A stretch of DNA of 64,000 nucleotides from Pseudoscleropodium purum (lineage: Eukaryota; Streptophyta; Bryopsida; Hypnales; Brachytheciaceae). The notes below the pieces were generated by a model that was not told the origin of the DNA, made no database searches, and saw only the letters and a program-made list of their open reading frames with translations. Positions 61,551 to 64,000 of this stretch are shown here, piece by piece. Each line of letters starts with the position of its first letter. Position 1 is the first letter of the stretch. The position numbers and the translations under genes are program-made. Where the stretch lies: assembly GCA_963969395.1 (NCBI GenBank), contig OZ017796.1:33904243-33968242 (forward strand). Reading direction: 5' to 3'.

Positions 61551-62477
61551 TAACCTCCAATGTACCAAGTGTTCTCTTGGAAGACATTGCAAGGTTGAGG
61601 TAGATTTCTATAATCTCTTTTTTTGGCATTAATTTTGAAAAAAATTTAAGATAGAAAAATACATTTGCTTTATGGAAATGTGATCTTTATTTCAATTTTA
61701 GCTCAAGAGCAAAACTTATGCCACCCTAAGCTTAAAATTTTAAAAGTTTTGTTTCTATAAAAAAATATTTTTGCCTACATAGAAAGAATGAATAATATCA
61801 TTAATATGATTAATTAGTTTTCTTCTAAAGATGAAAAAATTATAGAGAGTCTTGTTTTGGAGGCAATCTAAGCATCTTTTTCAAAGATTACCTTAATTCA
61901 ATTTTTACAATTTTTCAGAAAAAAAAATTCCACATGATTTAGTTTGTTTGCTAAAACAATTTGACTATTGGAATTAGTATGTTTTAATTCCATCTTAAAA
62001 CTATTAAAGATTTAGTTTTTCTTTCTATCTTGTACCTAATTTTATTTAACAATTTGTTTAAGAATGAAAATCATTCAAGTATTCATTTTTTGAATTTTTC
62101 CCCCATACTCTCAACTCAATTCTTCAATAAGAAATTTTTTAATTCAAAATCTATAATATGAAATTTTAGATTAAGAAGATTCAAAATATCTAGTATAACA
62201 AGGTCCTTAAAAAATGTTTCTTTTCACTTCAACGCTTTTATCTTGCAATCTATACAATTAAAGTTTCTGAAATTTTTCTAATACAATTTTATACTAGTCA
62301 TAATTATTGCACCACTAAAACACCATTGGTACATGTAGGGATTATGTATGGACTATTAATGGTTAGATATACAAAAATAAAAAATAACAAAAAAATCAAA
62401 TTTTACACCTTACAATAGAAATGGTAGTTTTGAATGTTAGTATATGACAAAAAAACACTTGGTCCTTCAAGGGTTAA
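61551..62477 (+). mobile_element. TTAA-flanked element, family B copy 3
   Basis: A 927-bp unit begins TTAA-CCTCCAATG and ends TTCAAGGG-TTAA. Interior blocks follow family B: 'gttctcttggaagaca', the 'tctcaactcaattcttcaataa' block near 62106 and the 'cttgcaatctata' block near 62242. Both TTAA copies are present although the terminal C/G runs are eroded. Confidence 0.55.
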
Positions 62478-62566
62478 AAATAATGTTTGCTCGAATAAGG
62501 AAACTATAATTAGTGATGATTATAGGTGTGCATATCTTAAAGGTATTCATATATTTTCCCATCACT

Positions 62567-63799
62567 TCAACCCCTAAAACCAAGCTGCGTTTTTTGGCAA
62601 CATAGAAATTTTGGGCAAGTGCATGTGATAAGAGATTTCTATGTTTTTGGCCCAAATTTTGATAGAAGGTGTAGACAAAGAATATCTTTCATGTGCACTA
62701 AATTTCAAGACATTTGGAAGTGAGTCAAAAATTATAGTCTAAAATGAAGTTTGTTTCTCAACTTGGGCAATCTGGGCAAATCTAAAAAAATCATTTTTTT
62801 CAAAAACCCAAATTTGAAATCAGTATTCTAGATTTATATTATTATATACACATTAAAAGCTTTGAATCATTCCATTTTGATCAATGTGAACAATTATGAA
62901 GTGTTTTCATTAGAAGAGTTTTGGGGGGGTCCAAAAGCTTGTTTCGGGCCTGTTCCCCCGCAATTGTTCCCCGAAGTGAGGGAAACGACCCATTGTCAGA
63001 ATTTTTTTTTTCATAAAAAAGTAATAATAATAATAATAATATATATATATATATATTACTTTTTTTAGTCTCCAAATGCAAAAAAAGAAATTGTCAATGA
63101 TGTGGTAGGGTCTCGGCCACGTCAGACCGTTGCGCCGAATCTGTTTCTTGCGTTCGTAGGCTGTGATAACTCACAGACATCCAAAGGTTCCAACAATCTT
63201 CTAATGAGTTTGTGGACAGTTATAAATTTACTACTCTAAATAAACTTTGAAATCCTTTATTGAACTCAATTTTCAATACTTTTGGAAAAAACAAAAACAT
63301 TAGGTGAAGATTGTTTATCACAACATTACAACTATTGGGATTGGCATTTTCAATTCCATAAATAAATTGTTAATAATTTAATATTTTGAACCATTCTCTA
63401 CATCTTTCTACTTACTATTTTTTTCTATATGTTGTACAATTCTAAATGATTTGAAATTTTTCAAGAATATAGCCAACATGCCTTGAAGAATGAATCCAAA
63501 GAGTTGCTATCATTTTGAACATTTTTTTATACAAATGTGACCTTGTAAAGTTCAGTTGCCCAATTTTTCACAAGGACAAAAAAATGATTTTTGTTACTTC
63601 AAATGCTATATCTTGCAATCTACACAGTGGAAATTTCAGAATTTTTTCTACATCTTCTCAAACTAGTGTACTACAAGTACCTATAGTTACATGTGTCCAA
63701 AAATGTGTTGTTTTTTTTCTAAATTTTGAAACTTGTATAAAAAATGGCAATATTGGAGCGTTTTAAGGGAAAACATAGTCAAAGAACTTTAGGGGTTAA
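62567..63799 (-). mobile_element. Family A element, inverted, carrying a nested MITE
   Basis: The left end reads TCAA-CCCCTAAAAC (one change from TTAA) and the right end CTTTAGGGG-TTAA. The body is family A in reverse, with blocks such as 'ctcaacttgggcaatctg' and 'gattgtttatcacaacat'. Without the nested 299-bp MITE the unit is 934 bp, in line with other copies. Confidence 0.62.
62908..63206 (-). mobile_element. Short MITE with CATTAGAAGA inverted ends, copy 2
   Basis: It starts CATTAGAAGA and ends ATCTTCTAATG. In reverse orientation it matches 18176-18433 block by block, including 'gtgagttatcac', 'gagaccctaccac' and 'ggggaaca'. The host family A sequence is interrupted once and resumes directly. 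The extra length relative to copy 1 lies mostly in a (TAA)n(TA)n run at about 63022-63058. Confidence 0.65.
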
Positions 63800-64000
63800 C
63801 AATTCCTCCCTCATGTACCAATGGAGTACATTTTTTTTCCAAAAATATATTCCATTGATAAAGAAGATGGAATTGGGTGGGAGGAAATATTTCTATCTTA
63901 GCTTTACATAAGGAGGGTCATTTGACTTTTGGTGAATGTGCATATACAACAATTTTTTTAATATTAAAAGAAAAAAAAATAGTAATAAAATATTTTTTTA
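63800..64000. other. AT-rich spacer to the window end
   Basis: No feature was recognised in this short AT-rich stretch. Confidence 0.5.

Noticed and set aside
63022..63058. (TAA)n(TA)n run as a separate feature of interest
   Set aside because: Ordinary microsatellite growth inside MITE copy 2; noted there.
1..64000. tRNA, rRNA, CRISPR array, LTR retrotransposon or complete transposase gene
   Set aside because: No B-box-like tRNA arm, rRNA similarity, regularly spaced repeat-spacer array, long direct terminal repeats or reverse transcriptase/transposase motifs were seen by eye; degenerate copies could be missed.

Overview
The window is nuclear DNA of a land plant. Gene islands of moderate GC, with GT-AG introns of mostly 0.1-1.4 kb, sit in very AT-rich, repeat-filled intergenic DNA. 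Four multi-exon genes are recognisable by family: ATG2, eIF5A, a KING1-type SnRK1 gamma subunit and a SAL1/HAL2-type phosphatase. Their sequences are plant-like but not angiosperm-like, and intron sizes plus AT-rich spacers suggest a bryophyte-grade plant, perhaps a moss. That placement is an inference; no organelle, rRNA or tRNA sequence was seen to confirm it.

Layout. 1-5.7 kb: AT-rich repeats, including a TTAA-flanked element and CACTA-ended MITE copies. 5.7-14.4 kb: a 12-exon ATG2 gene (+) that ends early relative to the family. 14.4-26.7 kb: repeat-rich spacer with a fold-back element, nested MITEs, two related TTAA-flanked elements and a Stowaway-like MITE; a GC-richer stretch at 23.24-24.4 kb is unexplained. 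26.7-29.3 kb: a five-exon eIF5A gene (-). 29.3-34.5 kb: degenerate repeats. 34.5-37.1 kb: a low-copy region with short tandem repeats and an inverted pair of gene-like fragments. 37.1-41.8 kb: an eight-exon SnRK1 gamma gene (+). 41.8-44.4 kb: AT-rich spacer. 44.6-47.3 kb: a probable multi-exon gene of unknown function (-), with a 138-bp minisatellite in its proposed last intron. 48.2-54.0 kb: a five-exon SAL1-like gene (+), divergent from it, with a duplicated upstream segment and a TTAA-flanked element in intron 3. 54-64 kb: dense repeats, including palindromic tandem repeats and several transposon relics.

The genes are unrelated housekeeping and signalling genes rather than a pathway cluster. 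ATG2 (autophagosome growth) and the SnRK1 subunit (energy sensing, which promotes autophagy) are functionally linked in plants, but 23 kb of repeats separates them and nothing suggests co-regulation.

The most unusual signal is a set of non-autonomous elements of about 0.6-0.9 kb. Their ends read TTAA-CCCCTAAA...TTTAGGGG-TTAA, the TTAA target duplication plus CCC/GGG termini typical of piggyBac-type transposons. Several copies keep both ends. One inserts exactly at a TTAA of another repeat, one lies in an intron, and two carry a second 0.26-0.30 kb MITE. Exon coordinates were derived by hand from splice motifs, reading phase and remembered family sequence; no alignment was run.
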